Below, one piece after another: positions 43,376 to 53,012 of a stretch of 64,000 nt of DNA. The position numbers were made by a program, and so were the translations under genes. This DNA is from Burkholderiaceae bacterium (GTDB lineage Bacteria; Pseudomonadota; Gammaproteobacteria; Burkholderiales; Burkholderiaceae_C). Numbering within the stretch: the first letter of the stretch is position 1; every line of letters begins with the position of its first letter. Location of the stretch: the NCBI GenBank assembly GCA_019234815.1, contig JAFALA010000072.1:26326-90325 (forward strand), read 5' to 3'. The notes below the pieces were generated by a model, which was not told where the DNA came from, did no database searches, and worked only from the letters and a program-made list of their open reading frames with translations.

Positions 43376-43392
43376 TGCACCATTTTAGTGCA
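43376..43392. promoter_or_regulatory. Possible operator upstream of the IclR gene
   Basis: An inverted repeat TGCAC-N7-GTGCA lies in AT-rich DNA 128 bp upstream of the IclR start, within the only AT-rich part of the 250-bp gap to pcaF. It could be an autoregulatory site, but the arms are only 5 bp. Confidence 0.25.
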
Positions 43393-43498
43393 AAAATATC
43401 AAATAAATCGATGGTGGCACTTGAATGAGGGGTGCAGGCATTGGCAAGTGCTTGTTGCCCGCAGTCGTTGTCTTGTGCCCTTCATGGGGCGCTGGCAT

Positions 43499-44701
<1,203 letters not shown>

Positions 44702-44727
44702 GGTGCTGGTTCCCGGATTGATTAATT

Positions 44728-44752
44728 GTTCTATATAAGAACTTTAGTTCTT
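44728..44752. promoter_or_regulatory. Repeated GTTCT/AGAAC operator upstream of pcaF
   Basis: Overlapping palindromes GTTCT-N5-AGAAC (44728-44742) and AAGAAC-TTTA-GTTCTT (44737-44752) lie 27-51 bp before the pcaF start, with a further GAAC at 44758. PcaR- and PcaU-type IclR regulators bind multiple spaced repeats, so this is a good candidate site for the adjacent IclR protein. Confidence 0.5.
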
Positions 44753-44929
44753 CCATTGAACATATTAGGGCGTGAATAGCGATGGCGTCAATAAAATCCC
44801 TGACAATTTGGATATTCTTAGGGCGAGCGGCGATTGCGCTGTTAGTCTGGTGGCGCTGCCTGTCAGGGGACAGAGTTTTTGCGCCGGTACTGGTCAAGAG
44901 GTCGCACGCCCCGGCGTGCGAGGATGCGC

Positions 44930-46225
44930 ATGAAGGAAAATTCATCAGATCCGTTGATTGACGTCGCTCAACTCAAGCTCGGGATGTTCATTCATCTGGA
45001 TTTGGGCTGGATGGCGCATCCGTTTCCGCTCAGCAGTTTCAAGCTGAGCTCTGAAGATCAATTGGCCGTATTGCGGCGCCTGGGCTTGAAGCAAGTGCGC
45101 TGGAGCCCTGCCAAGAGCGACCTGCAAATTGAAGCCACGCCTCTGCCCGAACCCGTGGCGGCACCGGTAGCGCCAGCGGTGTCCGTAGATGCCGCGCAAT
45201 CCGAAGCGGATCTGGCCAAGGAAAGGCATCGCCAGGCGCTGCAGGCGCAGCGCGATGCCCTTGCGGTATGCGAACAGCAATATGGCGAAGCCGCAGCTGC
45301 ATTCAAGGCGGTCATGGACCGTGTTCCGCAAGCACCGCTGGAGGCCCGGGATCAAGCGATTGCCTTGACATCGGCGATGCTCGACAAGATGCTGGTCGCG
45401 GGCGATGTCAATATCCGCTTGCTCAACGAAGCGGCGGGCGATCGGGGGGCGGCGCATGCCCTGAACGTGTCCATCATTTCCTTGCTGCTGGGCCGGGCTT
45501 TCGGCATGGAACGCGACGAAATGATGGACCTCGGCGTCGGCTCCATGCTGCATGACATTGGAAAACTGGAATTGGCGCCGCGTTTGCGTCATCGCGACGA
45601 TGGCTTCACGCTGGCGGAAACCCAGGCATATCAGCAGCACGTGATCCTGGGTGTGGGCCTGGCCAAGCAGATGGGCTTGGCGAGCGGGCCCATGCTGGTG
45701 ATTGCGCAGCACCACGAAAATGCCGACGGCAGTGGTTTTCCGCAGCGCATCAATGTCGATCGCATGAGTTCCGCCTCGCGCATCGTGGCCTTGGTCAATC
45801 GATTCGACGGTCTATGCAATCCCTTGCTGGCGTCGAAATCGATGACGCCGCATGAGGCGCTCTCGCTGATGTTCGCGCAGGGGCGCAACCGGTTCGACGC
45901 GACCATGCTCAATGCCTTTATTCGAATGATGGGCGTGTATCCGCCTGGCTCGACGGTGCAATTGACGGACGACCGCTTTGCTTTGGTGGTGGCGGTCAAC
46001 TCGTCCCGGCCGCTCAAGCCCAAAGTCATGGTGCATGACGCCAAGGTCCCGCGCGACGAGGCCTTGATCATCAACCTGGAAGATCATCCGGACCTTGGCA
46101 TTCGACGCAGCCTCAAGCCGATTGCCCTGCCGCGCGCCTCGCTGGACTACCTCAGTCCGCGCACACGCGTTGCCTACTTCTTCGAGCCCACGCCCAGCAA
46201 TCTCCAGGGGGAGTGCGCCGCGTGA
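44930..46225 (+). CDS. HD-GYP-domain cyclic di-GMP phosphodiesterase
   Basis: 431 aa from ATG 44930; ATG 44924 is equally possible. The N-terminal 130 residues match DUF3391, which often precedes HD-GYP domains. The HD pair lies in MLHDIGKLELAP (residues 207-218) and the GYP-type motif reads HHENADGSGFP (261-271), with the canonical R-W replaced by N-A and Y by F. The metal-binding His and Asp residues are conserved, so hydrolysis of c-di-GMP is likely. It overlaps by 4 nt with the next c-di-GMP gene. Confidence 0.92.
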   Translation: MKENSSDPLIDVAQLKLGMFIHLDLGWMAHPFPLSSFKLSSEDQLAVLRRLGLKQVRWSPAKSDLQIEATPLPEPVAAPVAPAVSVDAAQSEADLAKERHRQALQAQRDALAVCEQQYGEAAAAFKAVMDRVPQAPLEARDQAIALTSAMLDKMLVAGDVNIRLLNEAAGDRGAAHALNVSIISLLLGRAFGMERDEMMDLGVGSMLHDIGKLELAPRLRHRDDGFTLAETQAYQQHVILGVGLAKQMGLASGPMLVIAQHHENADGSGFPQRINVDRMSSASRIVALVNRFDGLCNPLLASKSMTPHEALSLMFAQGRNRFDATMLNAFIRMMGVYPPGSTVQLTDDRFALVVAVNSSRPLKPKVMVHDAKVPRDEALIINLEDHPDLGIRRSLKPIALPRASLDYLSPRTRVAYFFEPTPSNLQGECAA

Positions 46226-48366
46226 GCCTGGCTGCTCAGCCGGTCGCAGCGATCGACCTGGTTCCGTCTTCGTTGGAGTTTTTTCAGTCCTTGATGAACG
46301 GCTTGCAGGAAGCCGTCTGGTTCATCGATGCGCGCACCTTGCGCGTGCTGGCGGTCAATGAGGCGTCAGAGGCCATGTTCGGGTTGACGCGGCAGAAGCT
46401 GATAGGCAAGCACATCGAAAGCCTAGTGAATTCGCCCGAAGACGCCATGTTCTGGGCTGCCGCAGCGGCAGGCTGCCATGACGCGATCTTCAGCGATACC
46501 TGGATGCGTCATGCTGACGGGCACATGCTTTGCGTCAGTCGCCGCGCCTCGTATGTGACGCAAGCGGATGGCGACGGCTTCTGGGTTCTTACATGGCTGG
46601 ATCAGACCCAGCAGCGCCAATCGGATGAAGCGCGCGAGTCCTTGCTTGCCGAACTGCGAACCACGCTGGAGTCGACGGCGGACGGCATCCTGGTGACTGA
46701 CTTGGCGGGCTGCGCCCGCTCGTTCAACCGGCGCTTCGCCGCGATCTGGGGCTTTCCGGAGGATCTGCTGCTCGAGAAGAACCATGGCTTGCTGCCGGAC
46801 TGGATGAGCCGCAACGTGGTCGACAGCAAGCTGTACGCCGCGCGCCTGGGTGCCATAGAGGGTGCGCCTCAGCTGCCCAGTCAAGACGTGCTCACGCTGT
46901 CGAACGGCCGGGTGCTGGAGCGCATCTCCTTGCCGCAATGGAGCCGTGGGCAGGCGGTCGGACGGGTTTATTCATTTCGGGATTTGAGCGAAAAGCTGGC
47001 CGCCGACCAGCGTATTGAAGAGTTGTCCCACATGGACAGCCTGACCGGCTTGCCCAATCGACGGGCCTTGATTGAGCGGATCGATTACGCGCAAGCCCTG
47101 GCCAAGCGTGAGTCGACGCCCTTTGCGCTGCTCAACGTCGACATCGACCGCTTCAAGCAGATCAACGACACCTTGGGGCATGCCTACGGCGACCGGGTCT
47201 TGAAGGAAGTCGCCGCGCGATTGCGCGATTGTTTGCGCGAGGTCGACGCCGTGGCGCGCGTGTCCGGCGATGAATTCTGCGTGCTGGTGCATCAAGCCGA
47301 CGTGCGCGGCGCCGAACTGGCCGCGTGCCGGATTCAGGAGGCCATGGGGCAACCTTTCACCTTCGACACGCTCAGCTTTACCGTCACCTGCAGCACCGGC
47401 ATCGCCCTGCACCCCAGGGACGGCGGCAACGCCGAGGCCTTGCTGGCCAGCGCCGAGCGCGCCATGCACTGGGTCAAGGAAAGCGGCCGGGGCAGCTACC
47501 GCTTCCACCTGCCGCGCAAGGACGTGGACCTGTTGTCGCGCATGCGGCTGGACCATGCCATGCGCCAGGCCTTGCAGCTGAATCAATTCAGGCTTCATTT
47601 CCAACCGCAAGTCGATCTGCACAGCAATGCGGTGATTGGCGCCGAGGCCCTGATCCGTTGGACCGACCCTCTGCGCGGCGAGGTCGCCCCATCCGATTTC
47701 ATTCCCGTGGCGGAGGAAAGCGGCTTCATTGTGTCCATTGGGGAATGGGTCCTGAAGCAGGCGGTGGCGCAGGCAAGTTTGTGGCTGAAGCGGGGCTGGC
47801 GCATGCCGGTGGCAGTGAACGTGTCGGCGCTCCAGTTTCAGCAGGTGCATTTCGTTGAATCGGTGGCGCAGGCGCTTCAGAGCGGGGCGCTTCCTCCAGA
47901 GCTCTTGGAGCTGGAGTTGACGGAATCGATTCTTTTGCACGATGCGGACGACGCGTTGCTGCGTCTGCGAGCGCTGGCGGATTTGGGCGTCTGCCTGTCC
48001 ATCGACGACTTCGGCACAGGTTTTTCCAGCCTGGGGTACTTGAAACGGTTTCCCATTCAGCGCCTCAAAATTGACCGCAGCTTCGTCACGGGCTTGCCTG
48101 CAGATTCGAGTGACGCGGGTATCGTCAATGCAGTGATTCAGATGGGGCGGGCGTTGAAGTTGCAGGTCATTGCCGAAGGTGTCGAAACCGAAGCGCAAAG
48201 GGATTTCCTGGCGCGATCCGGCTGCCATGAGTATCAAGGCTATTTGTTCGCCAAGGTGCTCGACGCGGCCTCGTTCGAACATCGGGTATGGGGTGCTCAA
48301 GGGCTGAATCAACGTTCTCCTCAGCTTCCGATGGCGCGCCTCGGGCGCGGCGGCGTCGGCTGTTGA
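46222..48366 (+). CDS. PAS-GGDEF-EAL cyclic di-GMP signalling protein
   Basis: 714 aa from GTG 46222 (GTGA overlap with the HD-GYP stop; AGGGGGAG upstream); GTG 46213 is an alternative. Two PAS domains (residues 20-130 and about 145-260) precede a GGDEF domain whose signature is VSGDEF, preceded by the I-site REVD, and an EAL domain with GAEALIRW, ELTESIL, IDDFGTGFSSL and KIDRSFV. All EAL catalytic residues appear present, so phosphodiesterase activity is expected; the S-G-D-E-F variant leaves cyclase activity uncertain. With its neighbour it forms a two-gene c-di-GMP degrading operon. Confidence 0.93.
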   Translation: MSLAAQPVAAIDLVPSSLEFFQSLMNGLQEAVWFIDARTLRVLAVNEASEAMFGLTRQKLIGKHIESLVNSPEDAMFWAAAAAGCHDAIFSDTWMRHADGHMLCVSRRASYVTQADGDGFWVLTWLDQTQQRQSDEARESLLAELRTTLESTADGILVTDLAGCARSFNRRFAAIWGFPEDLLLEKNHGLLPDWMSRNVVDSKLYAARLGAIEGAPQLPSQDVLTLSNGRVLERISLPQWSRGQAVGRVYSFRDLSEKLAADQRIEELSHMDSLTGLPNRRALIERIDYAQALAKRESTPFALLNVDIDRFKQINDTLGHAYGDRVLKEVAARLRDCLREVDAVARVSGDEFCVLVHQADVRGAELAACRIQEAMGQPFTFDTLSFTVTCSTGIALHPRDGGNAEALLASAERAMHWVKESGRGSYRFHLPRKDVDLLSRMRLDHAMRQALQLNQFRLHFQPQVDLHSNAVIGAEALIRWTDPLRGEVAPSDFIPVAEESGFIVSIGEWVLKQAVAQASLWLKRGWRMPVAVNVSALQFQQVHFVESVAQALQSGALPPELLELELTESILLHDADDALLRLRALADLGVCLSIDDFGTGFSSLGYLKRFPIQRLKIDRSFVTGLPADSSDAGIVNAVIQMGRALKLQVIAEGVETEAQRDFLARSGCHEYQGYLFAKVLDAASFEHRVWGAQGLNQRSPQLPMARLGRGGVGC

Positions 48367-48407
48367 TGGTGCAGTCGCCGAATTTGACGGCCAGCAAGGA
48401 GGTCAAA

Positions 48408-48731
48408 ATGCTTTACCGTTTCAATTCCAAAGCCGCTGCCGAACTCATCATGATGCCGGACGGGGCCAAGCAAATGTTCACCGCGCTGGGCCGCGACCTC
48501 GCACCGCAAGGCATCATCGAACGCGACGATTTGTCAGGTGCCATTGCCAGCCTGAATGGCGCGATCGAAGCTGACGAAGAGCACTGGAAGCAGTCGCAGC
48601 AGGAGGCGCAGTTGCGGGGCGAGGAACCGGCGCGCCGGGTCGGGGTTCGATTTCGCCAGCGCGCATGGCCCCTGCTGGAGATGCTCCGACAGAGCCATGC
48701 CATGGGCGTCGATGTGATTTGGACGACATGA
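48408..48731 (+). CDS. DUF1840-domain protein
   Basis: 107 aa from ATG 48408 with an excellent AAGGAGG site. It opens MLYRFNSKAAAELIMM and contains GIIERDDLSGAIASLNGAIEADE and VRFRQRAWPLLEMLRQS, the DUF1840 pattern known mainly in betaproteobacteria. The protein is cytoplasmic, charged and helical, with no known function. Its stop overlaps the start of the phosphatase gene (ATGA), so the two are coupled. Confidence 0.88.
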   Translation: MLYRFNSKAAAELIMMPDGAKQMFTALGRDLAPQGIIERDDLSGAIASLNGAIEADEEHWKQSQQEAQLRGEEPARRVGVRFRQRAWPLLEMLRQSHAMGVDVIWTT

Positions 48732-49387
48732 TGCCGGCAAGTCTGGACAGCGTGACACAGGTCTTGTGTGTCAGGCATGGCGAAACGGACTGGAACAAGG
48801 CCACCCGGATTCAAGGGCAGTTGGACATTCCTCTGAGTGCAGTGGGATTCGCGCAGGCGCGCGCGTTGGCTGACGCGCTGGAGCATGAGGCCCTGCATGC
48901 CGTCTATGCCAGTGATTTGGCGAGGGCCATGGCGACGGCGCTAACGGTCAGTGAGCGCAAGGACCTGCCGCTGCTGCTGGACACGGGTTTGAGAGAGCGC
49001 CACTTCGGAGACTTCCAGGGGCTGACGTGGCTCGAAATCGAACAACAGTTTCCGCAGGCCAGCGAACGTTGGCGCAGGCGCGACCCGTTGTTTGCGGCGC
49101 TCGGCGGAGAGAATTTGCAGCAGTTCTATGCCCGTTGCGTCAGCGCTGTGGAAGCGATTGCACGCCAGCATCTGGGGCAGACCATTCTGGTCGTCGCGCA
49201 CGGTGGGGTTCTGGATTGCCTGTACCGGGCCGCCATGCGTTTGCCACTGGAGGCTCCTCGCACCTGGATGCTGGGCAATGCGGTGATCAACCGCTTGATC
49301 TATACCCCCCAGGGCTTTGGCCTGGTGGGTTGGAACGATGGCGCGCATCTTGAACGAGGTGTTCTGGACGAAGGCGCTGCGGCTTGA
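48728..49387 (+). CDS. Histidine phosphatase (phosphoglycerate mutase-like) family protein
   Basis: 219 aa from ATG 48728 or 48731. The catalytic phosphohistidine motif LCVRHGETDWN, the second arginine and glutamate in YASDLARAMATAL and LRERHFGDFQG, and the second catalytic His in VVAHGGVLDCLYR are all present. The family covers phosphoglycerate mutases, alpha-ribazole phosphatases and broad phosphatases; no cobalamin or glycolysis genes adjoin, so the substrate is unassigned. It is coupled to DUF1840 and lies upstream of the porin pair. Confidence 0.9.
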   Translation: MMPASLDSVTQVLCVRHGETDWNKATRIQGQLDIPLSAVGFAQARALADALEHEALHAVYASDLARAMATALTVSERKDLPLLLDTGLRERHFGDFQGLTWLEIEQQFPQASERWRRRDPLFAALGGENLQQFYARCVSAVEAIARQHLGQTILVVAHGGVLDCLYRAAMRLPLEAPRTWMLGNAVINRLIYTPQGFGLVGWNDGAHLERGVLDEGAAA

Positions 49388-49592
49388 ATGGAGCCTATAG
49401 TGTAGTTTTTACGTGACGAATTTGTGTCGCGCGGGCCTTGCATCCCCAAAATACGGCATGCCGCATCATGTATGTTGCAAAAACACGTCAGGGGAGGGGC
49501 GGCAAAACCCTATGCCCCCCTATACTGAAAAAACACTCTGTGCATAAGACTGGGCGAAACAGCCTGGCCACTCTTAACTTTCAAAAAGGCAA

Positions 49593-50714
49593 ATGATGAA
49601 GAAACTTGCACTTGTCGCTGCAATGGCAGCTATGTCGGCCTCGGCTTTTGCTCAAAGCTCGGTCACCATGTACGGCCTGATTGATCTGGCCGTGAGCTAC
49701 CGTACCAATGTGAATGCCGCAGGTCAGCACGCGCTGTCGCTGGGCGACGCTGCTCAGGGCGACGGCGGTGAGGGCGCACTGTCTGGCTCGCGTCTGGGTT
49801 TCAAGGGCACCGAAGATCTGGGCGGCGGCATGAAGGCCCTGTTCCAGATGGAAGCCGGCCTGACCGCCAACAACGGCCAGTCTGACCAACAGGGCCAACT
49901 GTTTGGCCGTCAGGCTTTCGTCGGCCTGAGCGACAAGGATCTGGGTACGCTGACCGCCGGCCGTCAATACGGCACCGGAATGGACTTCGCCTTCGACTTC
50001 GACCCGCTGGGTGTGGGCAACTTCCTGGCCAACGAATGGGAAATTTTCCTGACGGGCGCTCGTTTCGACAACAGCCTGGTCTACTCGAACAACGTGGGCC
50101 CGGTGGCCGTTCGTTTGCAGTACAGCATCGGCGGCCAGGCTGGCAGCATCAATGCCAACAGCACCTATGGCGGTAGCTTGAAGTACAAGGATGGCCCCCT
50201 GCAACTGGGCGTTTTCGGTCAGCAGTCGCGCGATCCGAATGGCCACAAGCTGAGCGCTGGCGGTCTGGGTGGCATCTATGCACTGGACAACAACACCAAG
50301 CTGTACGCCACGTACTATTACATCAAGCATGATGCCGGCTTCGTGGGTCTGCCCAACACCAGCGAAGGTCTGCTGGCCACGCCGACCATGGTTTCGCGCA
50401 CCGACAACGTGGGCATCCTGGGCGCTTCGTACGCACTGACCGCTGCTGACACCATCACCGTGGGCGGTATGTACGACGACATCAGCAACGCCACCAACTT
50501 TGGCAACAAGAACAAGATGGGCTCGGTGTACCTGCTGGCTGAGCACAACCTGTCCAAGCGCACCGAAGTGTATGCAACGGTTGACTACGCTCGCGTGACC
50601 AACACGAGCGCTCAATACCAGGCACTGGACGCCATCGGCAACAACCTGAACGGCGTTGGCGCCGGCCAGAAGGATGCTGTAGGCCTGGCCGTCGGCGTGC
50701 GTCACGCGTTCTAA
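49593..50714 (+). CDS. Gram-negative general porin 1
   Basis: 373 aa. The signal peptide MKKLALVAAMAAMSASAFA is followed by QSSVTMYGLIDLAVSYRTN, the betaproteobacterial porin opening. The barrel includes GSRLGFKGTEDLGGGMKALFQME and a constriction-loop region with NGQSDQQGQLFGRQAFVGL, and ends GVRHAF with the terminal Phe required for assembly. Trimers form outer-membrane diffusion pores. It has its own terminator and is a tandem paralogue of the gene at 51144, with identical first codons and ribosome-binding site. Confidence 0.95.
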   Translation: MMKKLALVAAMAAMSASAFAQSSVTMYGLIDLAVSYRTNVNAAGQHALSLGDAAQGDGGEGALSGSRLGFKGTEDLGGGMKALFQMEAGLTANNGQSDQQGQLFGRQAFVGLSDKDLGTLTAGRQYGTGMDFAFDFDPLGVGNFLANEWEIFLTGARFDNSLVYSNNVGPVAVRLQYSIGGQAGSINANSTYGGSLKYKDGPLQLGVFGQQSRDPNGHKLSAGGLGGIYALDNNTKLYATYYYIKHDAGFVGLPNTSEGLLATPTMVSRTDNVGILGASYALTAADTITVGGMYDDISNATNFGNKNKMGSVYLLAEHNLSKRTEVYATVDYARVTNTSAQYQALDAIGNNLNGVGAGQKDAVGLAVGVRHAF

Positions 50715-50770
50715 TTGCTGTTGAACTCAGGCAATCGGCGCAAGCCGATTGCCTGATTCAAATTCTGCAA

Positions 50771-50802
50771 AAAACGGCTGTCTTCGGACAGCCGTTTTGT
50801 TT
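50771..50802 (+). terminator. Terminator of porin 1
   Basis: The stem AACGGCTGTC/GACAGCCGTT with a TTCG tetraloop is followed by TTGTTTT. The same hairpin occurs after porin 2, and the two share the downstream sequence TTTGGCGA. Confidence 0.9.
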
Positions 50803-50820
50803 TGGCGATCACATTCATTT

Positions 50821-51068
50821 GTCTTCAGCGATTGAAGCGCTTGACCACTTTCCTTGCCCCCATCCGACGCAACAGGTGCGCTCAATGGATCGGCCAAGCA
50901 TTTGACGACGCGATGCAGCTTTTGGGCACTGTATAACTCTCAATGTCAGCATGCCGGCGCGGCTGGAGGCTCCCCCAGCACGAAAGACTGGCGTTCGAGC
51001 TTGATGGAACCTGCGGCCGAGCCTCGCCGACCATGATGTCGATTTGGTAGTCCATCAGCGCCGGGCAG
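50821..51068 (-). pseudogene. ruvB: Decayed ruvB fragment between the porins
   Basis: This otherwise empty stretch aligns with the minus-strand ruvB gene. GTCTTCAGCGATTGAAG (50821-50837) matches the ruvB 3' end at 61877-61893, and the rest matches ruvB between about 62262 and 62535. The relic frame still reads PALMDYQIDIMVGEA, against [15 protein letters not shown] in RuvB. Two internal deletions are evident, one of about 370 bp after the stop region and one of about 35 bp near 50942, together with frameshifts. It records duplication of a porin plus the 3' half of its convergent neighbour ruvB. Confidence 0.85.
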
Positions 51069-51143
51069 CAAAAAGCCCGGGGCAACAGTCGGTGTGTATG
51101 ACAGGCGAAACAGCCTGACACCGCTCAACCTTCAATAAGGCAA

Positions 51144-52265
51144 ATGATGAAGAAACTTGCACTTGTCGCTGCAATGGCAGCTATTTCGGTCCCGGCGTTT
51201 GCCCAAAGCTCCGTCACGATGTATGGCTTGATTGATTTGGCCCTGAATTACCGTACCAACGTGAACGCTGCGGGTCAGCGCGCATTGGCGCTGGGAGATG
51301 CGGCCGTGAGCGATGCTGGCCAGGGTGCGTTGTCGGGCTCGCGTCTGGGCTTCAAAGGCACAGAGGACCTGGGCGGCGGCGCGAAGGCTTTGTTCGTTCT
51401 TGAAGCTGGCGTGACCGCCAACAACGGTCAATCTGACCAGCAAGGCCAGCTGTTTGGCCGCCAAGCTTATGTGGGCCTGGGTGACAAGGATTTGGGCACC
51501 TTGACTCTCGGGCGCCAATATGGCTCTGCGATGGATTACGTCTTTGATTTCGATCCGATTGGCGGCGGTAACATGCTTGGCAATGAGTTCCAGCTGTGGC
51601 TGAACGGCATTCGCTTTGACAACAGCGTGATCTATGCCAATGCTTTTGGACCTGTTTCCGTTCGTTTGCAGTACAGCGTGGGCGGCCAGGCGGGCAGCAT
51701 CAACGCCAACAGCACTTACGGCGGCAATGTGAAGTACAAGGACGGCGCATTGAGTCTGGGTGTCTTCGTGCAGCAGACGCGCGACGTCAATGGCAACAAG
51801 CTCAGCGGCGCGGGCCTCGGTGGTGTCTATGCCCTGGACCCCGGCATCAAGCTGTACGCCAACTACTATTACACCAAGCATGACGCGGGTTTCACGGCCC
51901 CGTTTGGCACCAGCCAAGGCATGTTGAATGCACCGACCTTGGTCGCACGCACGGACAACGTGGGCGTGTTGGGTGCTTCGTACGCACCAACTGCCAATGA
52001 CACCATCACCCTGGCCGGCATGTATGACCACATCAGCAATGCCACCAATGTTGGCAATGGCAACAAATTGGGGACGGTGTACCTGTTGGCCGAGCACGGG
52101 CTGTCCAAGCGTACCGAGGTGTACGGCATGATCGACTACAACCGCGTGTCCAATGTGGGGCCAGCGTTCCAGGCGCTTGCCAGCACAGGCGAAAACCTGA
52201 ACGGCGTCGGCGCCGGCCAGAAGGATGCTGTGGGCCTGTCGCTGGGCTTGCGGCACTCGTTCTAA
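51144..52265 (+). CDS. Gram-negative general porin 2
   Basis: 373 aa, the same length as porin 1 and mostly identical in the barrel strands; differences cluster in presumed loops. The signal peptide MKKLALVAAMAAISVPAFA and C-terminal LGLRHSF confirm an outer-membrane porin. The leader sequence (GGCGAAACAGCCTG.. and a GGCAAATG start context) matches porin 1, but the matching stretch is only about 75 bp, so the full upstream promoter may not have been duplicated. Nine G residues follow the stop codon. It is followed directly by a terminator and the inserted transposon. Confidence 0.94.
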   Translation: MMKKLALVAAMAAISVPAFAQSSVTMYGLIDLALNYRTNVNAAGQRALALGDAAVSDAGQGALSGSRLGFKGTEDLGGGAKALFVLEAGVTANNGQSDQQGQLFGRQAYVGLGDKDLGTLTLGRQYGSAMDYVFDFDPIGGGNMLGNEFQLWLNGIRFDNSVIYANAFGPVSVRLQYSVGGQAGSINANSTYGGNVKYKDGALSLGVFVQQTRDVNGNKLSGAGLGGVYALDPGIKLYANYYYTKHDAGFTAPFGTSQGMLNAPTLVARTDNVGVLGASYAPTANDTITLAGMYDHISNATNVGNGNKLGTVYLLAEHGLSKRTEVYGMIDYNRVSNVGPAFQALASTGENLNGVGAGQKDAVGLSLGLRHSF

Positions 52266-52341
52266 TCGGGGGGGGGATGCTGGGCGAGGGGTAGGAGTCT
52301 GCGCCCCTTGCCTGATTCAGGCCTGGTCAACCGATCAACAG

Positions 52342-52372
52342 ACGGCTGTCCTTGGACAGCCGTTTTGCTTTG
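52342..52372 (+). terminator. Terminator of porin 2
   Basis: The stem ACGGCTGTCC/GGACAGCCGT is followed by TTTGCTTT. Its T-rich tail overlaps the left copy of the 8-bp target duplication, so the transposon inserted immediately behind it. Confidence 0.88.
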
Positions 52373-52376
52373 GCGA
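52369..52376. repeat. Target-site duplication, left copy
   Basis: TTTGGCGA immediately precedes the left inverted repeat and is repeated exactly after the right one (61855-61862). Eight bases is the duplication length known for IS1595-family elements. Confidence 0.9.
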
Positions 52377-52406
52377 GGGTTTTACTACGCTGTTGACCCA
52401 AGAATT
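52377..52406 (+). repeat. Left terminal inverted repeat of the transposon
   Basis: It begins GGGTT and contains the 20-bp core TTACTACGCTGTTGACCCAA, identical in inverse orientation to the right end; mismatches occur only at positions 5, 26 and 28 of 30. Confidence 0.9.
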
Positions 52407-52494
52407 CTCGGAGAGCAAGGATTGGCGCGGGTTAGCGAGGAGTTGAAGTGCGTTCCCTAGAGATTTTTGGCTCCTATTTCGGCTGGTGAAATTT

Positions 52495-52511
52495 GCGTGA
52501 GTAGCTCACGC
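52495..52511. promoter_or_regulatory. Palindromic operator before the 135-aa gene
   Basis: GCGTGAGTAGCTCACGC is a perfect 7-bp inverted repeat with a 3-nt centre. It is followed immediately by TAAAAT, a possible -10 box, and by the ATG 13 nt after the palindrome. The position fits autorepression by the small DNA-binding-like protein encoded next. Confidence 0.6.
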
Positions 52512-52523
52512 TAAAATGACCAT

Positions 52524-52931
52524 ATGGGACGGCAGAAAACAGCATTGACCGCCGAGCAGGCTGAAGTGGCACTGGACTACCTGCAGCGAGCCCTGGACCG
52601 CAAGGCAGACATTTTTGCGATGGGCCTGAAAGAGACGCGCCGGTCACTGGCAACCCTCAGGCGTCGTGGCGTTACGTTTCGACAGGCGAACTTTGCGTCC
52701 GAGGCAAACGTGTGGCTCGACCAGCACCTCACGCCAGCGGGAAGGCGTGCGATGCTCACAGCAATGCGCCAGGGCCGGGCGGCCAACAGGGCCGAGCCAT
52801 CTCGAACGATTCGCGTTTCTGGCGACACTTACTCAAAGCTCTCTCAGTTGGCCTTGAACCTTGGGCTGTCTGTGCCAGAAACGGTGGCTCATCTGGCAGC
52901 TACTGCGGAAATCGATTCGAATTCAGGGTGA
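52524..52931 (+). CDS. Small basic protein, possible ribbon-helix-helix regulator
   Basis: 135 aa. The N-terminal two thirds are helical and basic (MGRQKTALTAEQAEVALDYLQRALDRKADIF, KETRRSLATLRRRGVTFRQ). The C-terminal segment SRTIRVSGDTYSKLSQLALNLGLS followed by VPETVAHL resembles the strand-helix-helix of ribbon-helix-helix DNA-binding proteins. A perfect palindrome lies directly upstream, supporting autoregulation. It is the leftmost cargo gene of the transposon. The family is not recognised beyond this resemblance. Confidence 0.6.
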   Translation: MGRQKTALTAEQAEVALDYLQRALDRKADIFAMGLKETRRSLATLRRRGVTFRQANFASEANVWLDQHLTPAGRRAMLTAMRQGRAANRAEPSRTIRVSGDTYSKLSQLALNLGLSVPETVAHLAATAEIDSNSG

Positions 52932-53012
52932 CCAAGCCACTTAGGCTGTAGGACCAGCGTGTTGCGGCCATCGGCTATGCAGGTTGGCCGTAGCCGTGCT
53001 ATACATGGCGCC

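Noticed and set aside
50882..51121. 79-codon minus-strand frame between the porins as a gene
   Set aside because: Its only recognisable part is a ruvB segment with frameshifts and deletions; it is a relic.
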